From Anaerosporobacter faecicola (GTDB lineage: Bacteria; Bacillota; Clostridia; Lachnospirales; Lachnospiraceae): DNA of 64,000 nucleotides. The position numbers and the translations under genes are program-made. Where the stretch lies: NCBI RefSeq assembly GCF_012070565.1, contig NZ_JAAQRO010000002.1:62001-126000 (forward strand), written 5' to 3'. The notes under the pieces are model-generated. The model did no database searches. It was not told the origin of the DNA and saw nothing but the letters and a program-made list of their open reading frames with translations. Positions 1 to 8,553 of the stretch are shown in pieces (the stretch's first letter is position 1; each line of letters starts with the position of its first letter).

Positions 1-1
1 A

Positions 2-340
2 AATCGTTCTTGGCTAAGTGATTTTGCTGATTTTTATAAGAAGCTGGAACAGTATACACAACCAGGTTGTCCAGGGTGTAGAAACAACCCAACACCAGGT
101 AAAGGGTGTATTGAAGGTTGTATAATACCAAGTTGTGTGAAAGAACATGGTGTGGATGTATGTGCAGAATGTATAGAATTCCCTTGTAAAAAAGCAAAAG
201 AATTCTTCCAAGGGATTAATCAGGTAATTGGCTATGATTGGGAGAAGGGCAATAAGCGAATTCAAGAAATAGGGATACAGGCATATTTTGAAGAAAAGAA
301 GGAAGTATCCCACTATGTTAGTTATAAAAAATCTAGATAG
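2..340 (+). CDS. DUF3795 domain protein, C-terminal part (5' end outside window)
   Basis: The reading frame is open from the first bases of the window and stops with TAG at 338-340, so only the last ~112 residues are present. The protein is Cys-rich: CPGC, then single Cys residues in GKGCIEGC and PSC, CAEC and FPCKKAK. This pattern, ending in a short helical tail, is what I know of the DUF3795 family of small putative metal-binding proteins, which have no firmly established function. An ATG at 137 is internal and would discard most of the cysteines, so it is not the real start. It is followed closely by the hydrolase gene. Confidence 0.7.
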   Translation, partial: NRSWLSDFADFYKKLEQYTQPGCPGCRNNPTPGKGCIEGCIIPSCVKEHGVDVCAECIEFPCKKAKEFFQGINQVIGYDWEKGNKRIQEIGIQAYFEEKKEVSHYVSYKKSR

Positions 341-425
341 ATATATCGGAAGACGGAATTGATAAAAGGGGGAGAATGTTATTAAACAATGTATCAAAAA
401 GATAGGCAAGATTGTTGGAATTTTA

Positions 426-1421
426 TTGCTTGTAGCACTCGTGGTAGGTCTTTTCTTTCCTACATGGACTCCTAAAATAAAGAAAGAAAATAGTATAAGT
501 GAATTGAAAAAAGTGAAAGTGAATCATACGTCATTATCTGTAATGATCCGAGGAAATGATAAAGATAATCCAGTTGTTATATTCGTGCATGGTGGACCTT
601 GTAATTCTGAGATTCCATACATTCGTAAGTATCAAGACCTTCTGGAAGAAAAATTTACAATTGTTCATTATGACCAACGTGGCAGTGGTAAGTCATATCA
701 ATTTGGCAGAGATTACTCGAAGGTTTCTGCAAAGACCCATGTACAGGATTTAATTGCGTTAACGGAGTATGTAGAGGAATATCTTCATCAAGAGAAAGTA
801 ATCTTAATTGGACATTCCTATGGTACATATATAGCGACTATGGCTGCCAGTGAGAGACCCGATCTATATCAAGCTTATGTTGGAATTGGGCAGATGTCAG
901 ATACCATAAGTAGTGAGCTGGATAGTTTACATCGCTGCATAGAGGTAGCAAAAGAAAAAGGAGAAGAAAAAGATGCAACGTATCTTGCAAGTTTGGCTGA
1001 GGATATACAGAGTGGAGAGAAAATTGTACCACGTCAGTATTTGAGAAAATATGGGTTCGCGGCAAGAAAGATTGATGAGAATAAGGATTATGTAAAAGGC
1101 TTTCTTTTTGGAACCGAATATAATCTGCTTGATACAATACGATTTTATGTTGCTTCTATCCAATATCAAGATGGATTAATTAAGGAAGCACTTGAGAATC
1201 CTATAACAGAGATTGTACAAGACATTCCTATTCCCGTGTATTTTGTAATGGGAAAATACGATGGTATGACTTCACCTAAGGTTGCAGAAGAGTACCTTAA
1301 TACCTTAGGCGGCGAGTCAATACGCCAATTTGTATTATTTGAAGAGTCGGCACATTATCCCCAATTAGAAGAGAAAAAGAAGTTTTTTAAATGGATGTGT
1401 GCCACATTTTTAGAAGAGTAG
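426..1421 (+). CDS. Membrane-anchored alpha/beta hydrolase (proline iminopeptidase-like)
   Basis: An alpha/beta-hydrolase fold enzyme of 331 residues from the TTG at 426. Visible elements are the oxyanion HGGP motif (55-58), the nucleophile elbow GHSYG with Ser131, an acid in GKYDG (Asp279) and the catalytic His in ESAHYPQ (His310). HGGP plus the DQRGSG motif is typical of S33 prolyl aminopeptidase-like hydrolases; the substrate is unknown. The N-terminus is uncertain. The frame is open upstream and encodes Lys-rich then hydrophobic residues (KQCIKKIGKIVGILLL), a good signal anchor, and a G-rich ribosome site lies at 366-373. In that frame only an ATT codon (381) is available; the ATG at 376 is out of frame. 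Either an ATT start or a frameshift is likely; 426 is the first ordinary start codon. Confidence 0.85.
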   Translation: MLVALVVGLFFPTWTPKIKKENSISELKKVKVNHTSLSVMIRGNDKDNPVVIFVHGGPCNSEIPYIRKYQDLLEEKFTIVHYDQRGSGKSYQFGRDYSKVSAKTHVQDLIALTEYVEEYLHQEKVILIGHSYGTYIATMAASERPDLYQAYVGIGQMSDTISSELDSLHRCIEVAKEKGEEKDATYLASLAEDIQSGEKIVPRQYLRKYGFAARKIDENKDYVKGFLFGTEYNLLDTIRFYVASIQYQDGLIKEALENPITEIVQDIPIPVYFVMGKYDGMTSPKVAEEYLNTLGGESIRQFVLFEESAHYPQLEEKKKFFKWMCATFLEE

Positions 1422-1495
1422 AAAGCATAATTGGAGAGAGGGGGATAGTTACTGAAAAAAGGCTGGCTATGGGCGAACAGTAACTAAAATGAAGC

Positions 1496-2200
1496 ATGAG
1501 TAATAATGACAATAAGAGTATAGAGCAACAGATCAAAGAACTGGTTTTATCTCTAGGAGCAGACGTTTGTGGAATTAGTAATATTGATCGGTTTCAAGAG
1601 ACACCTGTTGGATTCTCTCCAGTTGATCTATGGAAAAGTTGCAAATCAGTTATATCATTTGGCGTTGCTCTTCCCCGAGGAATTATGGAAGTAAATCCTC
1701 GATTAATCTATGGACATTTTAATAGTATAAGTTGTGTACAGGTAGATCAAATTGCATTTCAAACTGCAAAAGAACTGGAAGAACGATTTGGAAGTAAAGC
1801 AGTTCCCCTACCTTGTGATGCACCTAATGAATATTGGGATGCACCAAATCTTACTGCAAGAGGATTGCTTTCCATGAAACATACTGCTATATTATGTGGA
1901 TTAGGTCAGTTTGGGAAGAGTACTTTGCTATTGAATCCAAAGTACGGAAATCAATTAACGATTGGAGCAGTACTTACTGATCTGGATCTTACATCAGATG
2001 ATTTCAGCAAGAATATCTGCCTTGAGAAATGTACACGTTGTGTGGATGCATGTCCTGTACATGCAATCCAGGATGGAAGTGTGAAACAAAAACAATGTCG
2101 AATTAATACCTATGGAAAAACTGCTAGAGGCTTTGATACAGTGGATTGTAACCAATGTAGAATGGTTTGTCCAATGAAGTTTGGAGAAGGAAAGGAATAG
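1496..2200 (+). CDS. QueG-like double [4Fe-4S] oxidoreductase
   Basis: A 234-residue protein related to epoxyqueuosine reductase (QueG), but shorter than true QueG (usually 300-380 residues) and lacking its C-terminal HEAT-like part. The N-terminal half (GADVCGI, SVISFGVALP, HTAILCGLGQFGK) matches the corrinoid-binding reductase fold. The C-terminus has a complete 2[4Fe-4S] set: C175, C179, C182, C186P and C201, C218, C221, C225P. In such ferredoxin modules cluster I uses the first three Cys of motif I and the last of motif II. The queuosine role is not demonstrated; such short homologues are common in anaerobes and may be generic reductases. A shorter paralogue lies at 6620. The ribosome site is weak; the next gene starts 4 nt after the stop. 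Confidence 0.8.
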   Translation: MSNNDNKSIEQQIKELVLSLGADVCGISNIDRFQETPVGFSPVDLWKSCKSVISFGVALPRGIMEVNPRLIYGHFNSISCVQVDQIAFQTAKELEERFGSKAVPLPCDAPNEYWDAPNLTARGLLSMKHTAILCGLGQFGKSTLLLNPKYGNQLTIGAVLTDLDLTSDDFSKNICLEKCTRCVDACPVHAIQDGSVKQKQCRINTYGKTARGFDTVDCNQCRMVCPMKFGEGKE

Positions 2201-2204
2201 TAGA

Positions 2205-2699
2205 ATGATTGTTCAGGCAACAGAAAGAGAGATACCCGTAATCGAAGAGATATTAGGTGATGTCGTAGATTGGATGGAAAGAGAAGGAATACCAAATCTT
2301 TGGAATAGGACAAATATTCGCTGGGAAAAACTTTCAAAGAATTATTGTATCCAAGATTTCTATATCTTATATGAGGAGGAAGAACCAATCGCATGTATGG
2401 CAATTACTGATGTGGATCAGACGTATTGGCCAGATGTTTCCAAAGGGGAAGCCTTCTATCTACACAAATTAGCTGTCAAGCGTGCGTATGCCGGGAATGG
2501 AGTATCAAAAAAGATGGTTACCTATGCGAAAGAACTTGTACGCATGAAAAACAAAGAAACACTTCGATTGGATTGTAATGCAGATCGGTTAAAATTACGT
2601 GCGTTATATGAAAACTACGGCTTTCATCTGGTGAAAGAGATAAAAACGAAGGCTGGCTATCCAATTGCACTTTATAATTGTGATGTTTCCGTCGCATAA
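2205..2699 (+). CDS. GNAT family N-acetyltransferase
   Basis: A 164-residue GNAT-fold protein. The acetyl-CoA loop region reads AYAGNGVSKKMVTYA, preceded by the beta4 strand LHKLAVKRAY and followed by the ALYENYGF motif near the C-terminus, the usual order of GNAT motifs A and B. The acceptor substrate cannot be deduced. I chose the ATG at 2205 rather than an upstream TTG at 2181: it has the ribosome site GGAGAAGGAAAGG at 2183-2195 and avoids overlap with the preceding gene, whose stop lies 4 nt upstream. The two genes are probably co-transcribed. A small CGCAT/ATGCG hairpin overlaps the stop codon. Confidence 0.85.
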   Translation: MIVQATEREIPVIEEILGDVVDWMEREGIPNLWNRTNIRWEKLSKNYCIQDFYILYEEEEPIACMAITDVDQTYWPDVSKGEAFYLHKLAVKRAYAGNGVSKKMVTYAKELVRMKNKETLRLDCNADRLKLRALYENYGFHLVKEIKTKAGYPIALYNCDVSVA

Positions 2700-2908
2700 A
2701 ATGCGAAGTTAGCATAACGATTCGAAAGGAATGTAAGAAAACGAAAAGAATATAGATTCGTAAAGAAATAGGCTCCGAACGAATAGCTTCGTTGATTTTA
2801 CAGATACTACATGTCATATAAACTTTTGTGTGAGTTGTAGATCAAAACGCAAATATTTATGCATTTTGAGAATGTAAAATACGTTACTATTCGGAAGGAG
2901 CAATTTTT

Positions 2909-4201
2909 ATGGATCGACATTTTGAAGAACGAATGCAGGAAAAATTAGATGAGCTTAAGAAAGCGGGTCAAGCAGAACCAATTCGTAGTGACGGAGCTGG
3001 TTCTTTAGATCTGGGGCCGAGAAATCTGGAGCGAGATGAGCAAAACCCGGACATTCTTGTTCCACCAGCTACAGATTTTGGATTGATGCCTAATTTGCGA
3101 TTCTCCTTTGCAGATGCCCATATGATTTTGAAACCAGGTGGCTGGTCAAGAGAGATAACGAAACGGGAATTACCAATTGATGATACCTTGGCAATCGTTG
3201 ATATGAATCTGTCTCCAGGTGTTCGCGAGATGCATACCCATCAGCAATCAGAATGGGGATATGTCTTACAAGGTGGTGCAAGAGTAACAGCAGTCGATGA
3301 ACGAGGGCGTAATTTTGTGGCGGATTGTAAGCCTGGAGAAGGTTGGATCTTTCCTGCAAATATCCCACATTCCATACAAGGTTTGCAAGAAGGTTGCGAA
3401 TTTTTAATGCTATTTGATAAAGGAAGTTATTCAGAGAATAATACATTTTCCATTTCAGAGATGTTTTCGCATTTTCCAATGGATGTGTTATCTGCTAATT
3501 TTGGTGTAGATGAGGAAGAATTTGAGGTTATACCGAAGAAGGAAGTGTACATTGTTGACGGAGGTGATCCAGGTCCATTAAAGTCACAAGAAGTACCTTC
3601 CCCTTATGGGAAAATGCCTTTGAGTTTAAAACATGAGTTAATCAACGTGAAACCAATTGTGTCAGAAGGCGGAAGTGTCCGTATCTTAGATCATGAAAAC
3701 TTTCCTGCGTGTACTACGATAGCAGCAGCATTAGTTGAAATTGAACCAGGTGCTATGAGAGAAATCCATTGGCATTCTAATAATGATGAACTGCAATACT
3801 ATATACAGGGAGAAGCGAGAATGACGGTATTCCAACCAGGACCTAAAGCGAGAACCTATAATTATCGAGCTGGGGATGTTGGGTATGTTCCAGTAGGGAA
3901 TTTCCATTATGTACAGAACATTGGAAAAGAAAAAGTAGTATTTCTGGAAATCTTCAATAGTAAACATTTTGCAGATATATCGCTAGCACAATGGATAGCC
4001 ATGACACCAAAGGAAGTCGTGAAGTCAGTATTAAATCTTTCTGATGAATTCTTGAAGAATGTGAAAAAAGAAAGGTGCCCAGTGGTGAAATACGAAGGGT
4101 ATGAAATGCCTTCCCCTAAGAATACACCACAGAATGTTCGTTATTTTAAGAATTTTGATTATAAAGTAAAGAAGCCTTGTAATGCAGCGAAAGAGCATTA
4201 G
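2909..4201 (+). CDS. oxdC: Bicupin oxalate decarboxylase
   Basis: A 430-residue two-cupin protein of the OxdC type, which converts oxalate to formate and CO2 with manganese. Cupin 1 shows the metal ligands His109, His111, Glu115 (HTHQQSEWGY) and His154 (PHSIQGL). Cupin 2 shows HWHSNNDELQYY, with the Glu retained but the usual Trp of EW replaced by Leu, and the final His in GNFHYVQN. Between the cupins residues 175-178 read SENN, close to the SENS lid that in Bacillus OxdC supplies the catalytic Glu and separates decarboxylase from oxidase activity. The length is slightly above that of Bacillus OxdC (385). No signal peptide is seen, so it is cytoplasmic. The ribosome site CGGAAGGAG precedes ATG 2909. 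The 210-nt upstream gap suggests its own promoter. Confidence 0.85.
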   Translation: MDRHFEERMQEKLDELKKAGQAEPIRSDGAGSLDLGPRNLERDEQNPDILVPPATDFGLMPNLRFSFADAHMILKPGGWSREITKRELPIDDTLAIVDMNLSPGVREMHTHQQSEWGYVLQGGARVTAVDERGRNFVADCKPGEGWIFPANIPHSIQGLQEGCEFLMLFDKGSYSENNTFSISEMFSHFPMDVLSANFGVDEEEFEVIPKKEVYIVDGGDPGPLKSQEVPSPYGKMPLSLKHELINVKPIVSEGGSVRILDHENFPACTTIAAALVEIEPGAMREIHWHSNNDELQYYIQGEARMTVFQPGPKARTYNYRAGDVGYVPVGNFHYVQNIGKEKVVFLEIFNSKHFADISLAQWIAMTPKEVVKSVLNLSDEFLKNVKKERCPVVKYEGYEMPSPKNTPQNVRYFKNFDYKVKKPCNAAKEH

Positions 4202-4245
4202 CATCATATAGTATAGTAATCGTGTTTTAAGAATGGAGTTTGTTT

Positions 4246-5004
4246 GTGGATATAGCAATTGGAATTCTAATCCCATTCGCTGGGACGACACTAGGTGCAT
4301 TAAGTGTGTTATTTTTAAGAAAAGAAATGCCCGTTGTTGTTAATCGTATTCTATTAGGGTTCGCATCTGGTGTGATGGTAGCGGCATCTGTCTGGTCGTT
4401 ATTACTTCCAGCAATTACAATGTCAGAACATCTTGGGAAATTGGCATTTTTACCTGCGGTGATGGGATTTGCCGTAGGAATTTTACTACTGCTTGGAATT
4501 GACTGTCTGGTAAATCGAATCAGTGAAAAGAATGAGAAAAAGAAAATATCCAAAGGAACATTTATGTTGGTTCTTGCTGTAACGTTGCATAACATCCCTG
4601 AGGGGATGGCGGTTGGTGTAGCATTTGCAGGTGTACTGGCAAAGAATTCAGCAGTAACCATAGGAGCCGCAATGATCGTTTCCATGGGTATTGCAATTCA
4701 GAATATACCGGAGGGGGCAGTAATCTCCATGCCATTACGGGAAAAAGGGAAGGGAAAAGCTTTTTTCATAGGAACCTTATCCGGTATTGTGGAACCAATT
4801 GCATCGGGAATAACCTTACTTATGACCTGTTTGGTGTCCTCGATTTTACCGTATCTATTCGCATTTGCAGCAGGAGCTATGATCTTTGTAGTGATCAAAG
4901 AGCTACTTCCAGAAGCAACATCAAAAGAAAATTCTTATGCGGGTACCATTGGCTTTGCAGTGGGCTTTTTAATCATGATGACACTAGATGTGGCATTGTC
5001 GTAA
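4246..5004 (+). CDS. ZIP family metal transporter
   Basis: A ~252-residue membrane protein with about eight hydrophobic segments. It has the two ZIP signature motifs TLHNIPEGMAVG (fourth core helix) and IQNIPEGAVIS (fifth), which form the metal-binding site in ZIP transporters for zinc, iron or manganese. A basic KNEKKKISKG loop separates helices three and four, as in the family. I prefer the GTG at 4246 because GGAG at 4235-4238 lies 7 nt upstream; a TTG at 4240 is also possible and would add two residues. It follows the bicupin gene by 44 nt, which could supply a metal to that manganese enzyme, but this is inference. A strong terminator follows. Confidence 0.9.
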   Translation: MDIAIGILIPFAGTTLGALSVLFLRKEMPVVVNRILLGFASGVMVAASVWSLLLPAITMSEHLGKLAFLPAVMGFAVGILLLLGIDCLVNRISEKNEKKKISKGTFMLVLAVTLHNIPEGMAVGVAFAGVLAKNSAVTIGAAMIVSMGIAIQNIPEGAVISMPLREKGKGKAFFIGTLSGIVEPIASGITLLMTCLVSSILPYLFAFAAGAMIFVVIKELLPEATSKENSYAGTIGFAVGFLIMMTLDVALS

Positions 5005-5040
5005 TACTGTAATCGTAAACCAACAGCAAAGGATTCGTAG

Positions 5041-5099
5041 AAAACTGTGAATTCTGCAAATAATGTTATAGGCATTATTTGCAGAACCACAGTTTTTTT
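5041..5099 (+). terminator. Rho-independent terminator after the ZIP gene
   Basis: Long stem AAAACTGTG and CTGCAAATAATG pairing with CATTATTTGCAG and CACAGTTTT, followed by a T run ending at 5099. It separates the 1.5-5.0 kb run from aroA. The rest of 5100-5282 holds AT-rich promoter-like sequence but no further gene. Confidence 0.85.
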
Positions 5100-5282
5100 C
5101 GTGAAAAATAGTTGTAAAGATGAAAATTATATATTATTATTAGAATGTTATATAGTAAAGTGATAAAGTGAGTCGAAAGTTTGTAATTGTTCCGAACAAA
5201 ATTGTGCTTAACGAAATTATGCTTAACAAGAATAGTTCTGAATGTTATAGATCTTTAATATAAAGAAAGTAAGGTTATAAAG

Positions 5283-6575
5283 ATGAGCCAAGACGTATAT
5301 CAATGTAAAAAACAGAATAAGCCCATATCTGGTGTTGTTGAAGTACCAGGATCGAAGAGTATGACCAATCGTGCATTGCTATTGGCGGCGTTATCGAAAG
5401 AGGATTCCTGCTTAGAAGGCGTATTATTTAGTGATGATTCCAGACATTTCCTTCAATGTTTGCAGGAACTAGGATTCGAGTTGTTTATTGAAGAAGAGAA
5501 TGCCAGAGTGACCATGAAGGGGACAGGAGGTCAGATTCCCAAGAAGTCTGGGACCATTCATGTAGGGAGTGCAGGTACAGCAGCTCGTTTTCTAACAGCG
5601 TTATTAGCTCTTTCTGATGGAACCTATACCATTAACTGTTCTGACCAAATGAAGAAGCGTCCTATGAAGCCTCTTTTTGATGCGTTGACGGAGATGGGAG
5701 CAGAATTTACTTATATAGAAGAAGAGGGGTTCTTGCCTGCTAAGGTAAAAGGAAATGGAGGAATCTGCAAAGATGTTACAATGGATATTAGTAAGAGTAC
5801 ACAATTCCTTAGTGCGTTACTTATGGTTGCCCCATTAACGAAGAATGGATTGAAGATCACCATTACTAGTGAAAAGAAGGAAGGTTCGTATATTCGAATT
5901 ACAACGAAGATGATGGAACAATTCGGTGTACATGTGGAATTTGATGGGGCAGTTTACCGGGTAGCAGGAAACCAGAAGCTTACCGTTGGAAATTACTACA
6001 TTGAGCCAGATGTTTCTGCAGCGTGTTATTTTTATGGAATCGCAGTACTTACAGGTGGTACGATTACCGTGAAGAATGTATTTCGTACATCTATGCAAGG
6101 GGATATGAAATTCTTAGATGTATTACAGCAACTTGGGTGTTTGATTACGGAAACAAAATACGGAATACAAGTTACAGGACCAAAAGAAGGACAATATACT
6201 GGAATTGATGTGAATATGAATGATTTTTCCGATCAAACAATGACAATGGCAGTTTTGGCAGCCTATGGAACTACACCAACCATCATTCGTAACGTGGGAC
6301 ATATTCGTGTACAGGAATGTAATCGTATGGCAGCTATTGTTAATGAGTTGAATCGTGTTGGCATTCTATGTGAGGAAAAAGGGGATGATCTTTGGATCAC
6401 TCCAGGAAGGTTAAAATCTGCAACCATTGAGACCTATGAAGACCATCGAATGGCTATGGCGTTTTCGTTGTTAGGAATAAGAACCGATGGAATTCAAATT
6501 GCAGATCCTGCTTGCTGCAAGAAGACATTTGAAGGATATTTTTCCGTGTTGGACAAATTATTAGAAGCAAACTAA
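5283..6575 (+). CDS. aroA: 3-phosphoshikimate 1-carboxyvinyltransferase (EPSP synthase)
   Basis: Catalyses transfer of the enolpyruvyl group of phosphoenolpyruvate to shikimate-3-phosphate, the sixth step of the chorismate pathway, in the cytoplasm. The 430-residue length is normal. The N-terminal PGSKSMTNRALLLAAL motif contains the substrate-binding Lys25, Ser26 and Arg30; GSAGTAARFLTAL corresponds to the PEP-binding NAGTAxR motif with Ser for Asn; DFSDQTMTMAVLA and YEDHRMAMAFSL supply the catalytic Asp and the C-terminal substrate motif. The gene stands alone among shikimate genes here and is followed 44 nt later by the iron-sulfur paralogue. GTAAGG at 5270-5275 serves as ribosome site. Confidence 0.95.
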   Translation: MSQDVYQCKKQNKPISGVVEVPGSKSMTNRALLLAALSKEDSCLEGVLFSDDSRHFLQCLQELGFELFIEEENARVTMKGTGGQIPKKSGTIHVGSAGTAARFLTALLALSDGTYTINCSDQMKKRPMKPLFDALTEMGAEFTYIEEEGFLPAKVKGNGGICKDVTMDISKSTQFLSALLMVAPLTKNGLKITITSEKKEGSYIRITTKMMEQFGVHVEFDGAVYRVAGNQKLTVGNYYIEPDVSAACYFYGIAVLTGGTITVKNVFRTSMQGDMKFLDVLQQLGCLITETKYGIQVTGPKEGQYTGIDVNMNDFSDQTMTMAVLAAYGTTPTIIRNVGHIRVQECNRMAAIVNELNRVGILCEEKGDDLWITPGRLKSATIETYEDHRMAMAFSLLGIRTDGIQIADPACCKKTFEGYFSVLDKLLEAN

Positions 6576-6619
6576 GATAAGAAATCAAGTAACCTTAATA
6601 GAGAGGAAGGAGCCGCTTT

Positions 6620-7234
6620 ATGAGTAAGGAGTATTATGGAAATGATAAAGTAAGCAATCTTGTTTTAGGAAAGGCATCAAAAGAACAATTACGACAGATT
6701 ATACAAGATTATGGAGCACATGTATGTGGGTTTGCGGGAAGGGAACGTTTTCAGAATCTCCGTAAGGAATCCAATCCGTGTACTCTTTTTGAAGAGACAA
6801 AAAGTATCATTTCTTTTGGGATCTCCTTACCGAAGGGGGTGTATCGAATCGAAGATGCAGCAATATATGAGCATTATAACAAAAAGCTAGTGGATAAAGT
6901 GGAAGAGGTTACGTATAAGATTGCAATGCTTGTGGAGCAGGAATATGGTGGTATAGCAGTACCTCTTATATCTACAGGGAACTTGCAACTCCTTGCCGTT
7001 CAAGCTGGACTTGGAACAATAGAGCAGAATACATATTTCTTAAATTCCAAATATGGAGAGCGATTAATTTTAGGAGCTGTATTAACGAACATGGAGATTG
7101 AATCTGATTCTTATACAAGATCAATCTGCATGCCGGATTGCAAGCAATGTATGTCACAGGGAAACGAAGAAAAGAATGCAAAGGAGTTAAAACCTATAGA
7201 ACAAGTATGTCCCGTACGTTTTGGTGAATTATAG
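6620..7234 (+). CDS. QueG-like paralogue with a single predicted [4Fe-4S] site
   Basis: A 204-residue paralogue of the protein at 1496: YGAHVCGFAGRERFQ, SIISFGISLPKG and LNSKYGERLILGAVLTN align with it throughout. The C-terminal ferredoxin part is cut down. It keeps C170, C174, C177 (CMPDCKQC) and the final C197P (QVCPVRFG), but lacks the fourth Cys-Pro of motif I and the first three Cys of motif II. In 2[4Fe-4S] modules the retained four are exactly the ligands of cluster I, so one cluster may remain. A segment present in the paralogue (its residues ~108-127) is also deleted. The ribosome site GAGGAAGGAG lies at 6602-6611. It is followed 12 nt later by the Cys-rich small protein. Function unknown. 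Confidence 0.75.
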   Translation: MSKEYYGNDKVSNLVLGKASKEQLRQIIQDYGAHVCGFAGRERFQNLRKESNPCTLFEETKSIISFGISLPKGVYRIEDAAIYEHYNKKLVDKVEEVTYKIAMLVEQEYGGIAVPLISTGNLQLLAVQAGLGTIEQNTYFLNSKYGERLILGAVLTNMEIESDSYTRSICMPDCKQCMSQGNEEKNAKELKPIEQVCPVRFGEL

Positions 7235-7246
7235 GGTTAAAGAAGG

Positions 7247-7504
7247 ATGGATCATTACAAATTTTTTCAAAATAAAGAATGTGAGTATTTTCCCTGTCAT
7301 AAGACTGCGAATAAGGAACAGTTTAATTGTATGTTTTGCTACTGTCCCTTATATGCATTAAAAGATAAGTGTGGCGGGAATTTTCGTTACAATGAAAAGG
7401 GAATCAAGGACTGTTCAAATTGCCTTGCACCCCATGGTACGAATGGTTATGAACATATTATGGAACATATGAAAGAAGTATTGGAATTAGGGAAAAACAA
7501 ATGA
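7247..7504 (+). CDS. Cysteine-rich small domain protein (PF04071-like)
   Basis: An 85-residue protein with the pattern CEYFPC, CMFCYCPLY, CGGNF and CSNCLAPH, which I recognise as the cysteine-rich small domain family, thought to bind metal and found near cobalamin and iron-sulfur genes in anaerobes and archaea. It begins 12 nt after the degenerate QueG-like gene, with AAAGAAGG just upstream of ATG 7247, so the two are very likely co-transcribed and may act together. No catalytic function can be stated. Confidence 0.75.
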   Translation: MDHYKFFQNKECEYFPCHKTANKEQFNCMFCYCPLYALKDKCGGNFRYNEKGIKDCSNCLAPHGTNGYEHIMEHMKEVLELGKNK

Positions 7505-7608
7505 TAGCTGCGCATCATGTCATGTAGAGATGAAAACTATATCTTGCAATATGAATAATTCAGATTTATAATTAGGAATAGGTAGTTTAAGAAAGGTATG
7601 GTGGTTGT

Positions 7609-8496
7609 ATGGTTCCATTTGTTTTGTCTTGTTGTTCTACATCAGATATGACGGAGGAGTTTTTTAAAAGAAGAGAGATCGAATATGTATGTTTCCATTA
7701 TTTGATGGGTGATGAGATCTATGCAGATGATTTAGGAAAATCCATGTCCTTCGAGGATTTCTATAAGAAGATTTCGGAGGGGGCGACTCCAACTACATCA
7801 CAAGTAAATGTAGAGGAGTTTGTAGAATTCTTTGAACCATTTTTAAAAGCGGGAAAAGATATTTTACATGTAAGTTTATCTTCCGGATTATCAGGTGTAT
7901 TCAATTCCGCGAATATCGCGAAGAATATGTTACTAGAGCAATATCCAGAGCGTAAGATTCTTATTGTAGATTCTTTAGGTGCATCTTCTGGTTATGGGCT
8001 GTTGATGGAGTATCTAGCACAACAAAGAGACAAAGGCTGTTCGATTGAAGAATGTTATGAATGGGCGCAACAGAACAAATTACATGTCCACCATTGGTTT
8101 TTCTCTACAGATCTGACAAGTTATTGGAGAGGTGGAAGAATATCAAAAACTTCGGCAGTTGTTGGACAGTTGCTTAGTATCTGTCCTTTAATGAATATGG
8201 ATCACGAAGGACACTTAATTCCTAGGATTAAGATTCGCACTAAGAGAAAAGCCATTCTAGAAATCGTAAATCGCATGGAGGAACATGCAAAAGACGGATT
8301 ATCCTATTCAGGGAAATGCTTTATCTCAGAGTCAGCTTGCTATGAGGATGCAAGAGCAGTTGCCGATCTTGTAGAAAAAAAATTCCCTCATTTAGATGGA
8401 AAAGTCGTGATCAATAGTATTGGTACGGTAATCGGTTCCCATACAGGTCCTGGTACCATTGCGCTTTTTTTCCTTGGTGATAAGAGAGAAAATTGA
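7609..8496 (+). CDS. DegV family fatty acid-binding protein
   Basis: A 295-residue DegV-fold protein. It shows the family motifs: CCSTSDMTEEF at the N-terminus, the PTTSQVNVEEF segment, SLSSGLSGVFNSA (phosphate/fatty-acid head binding) and YWRGGRISKT. DegV/FakB proteins bind a fatty acid and present it to the FakA kinase for phosphorylation and membrane lipid synthesis in Firmicutes. No FakA gene is in the window, and many genomes carry several DegV paralogues with different acyl preferences, so the exact ligand is unknown. The start ATG at 7609 follows GGTATGGTGG. The gene ends before a hairpin at 8554-8598. Confidence 0.9.
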   Translation: MVPFVLSCCSTSDMTEEFFKRREIEYVCFHYLMGDEIYADDLGKSMSFEDFYKKISEGATPTTSQVNVEEFVEFFEPFLKAGKDILHVSLSSGLSGVFNSANIAKNMLLEQYPERKILIVDSLGASSGYGLLMEYLAQQRDKGCSIEECYEWAQQNKLHVHHWFFSTDLTSYWRGGRISKTSAVVGQLLSICPLMNMDHEGHLIPRIKIRTKRKAILEIVNRMEEHAKDGLSYSGKCFISESACYEDARAVADLVEKKFPHLDGKVVINSIGTVIGSHTGPGTIALFFLGDKREN

Positions 8497-8553
8497 TGAT
8501 ACTGCCTTTTGATGCTTACACAATACTATACTATAGTACATAGCGTACATAGA

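Noticed and set aside
2181-2204. Upstream TTG start for the GNAT gene
   Set aside because: It would overlap the preceding gene and encode its ribosome site; the ATG at 2205 is better placed.
4227-4685. 152-residue minus-strand reading frame opposite the ZIP gene
   Set aside because: It lies antisense to clear HNIPEG-bearing ZIP coding sequence, has no ribosome site and low-complexity Thr/Ala composition.
1496-7504. Interpretation of the two QueG-like genes as the queuosine pathway partners of tgt
   Set aside because: Both are far from tgt and shorter than true QueG; short homologues of unknown role are common in anaerobes.
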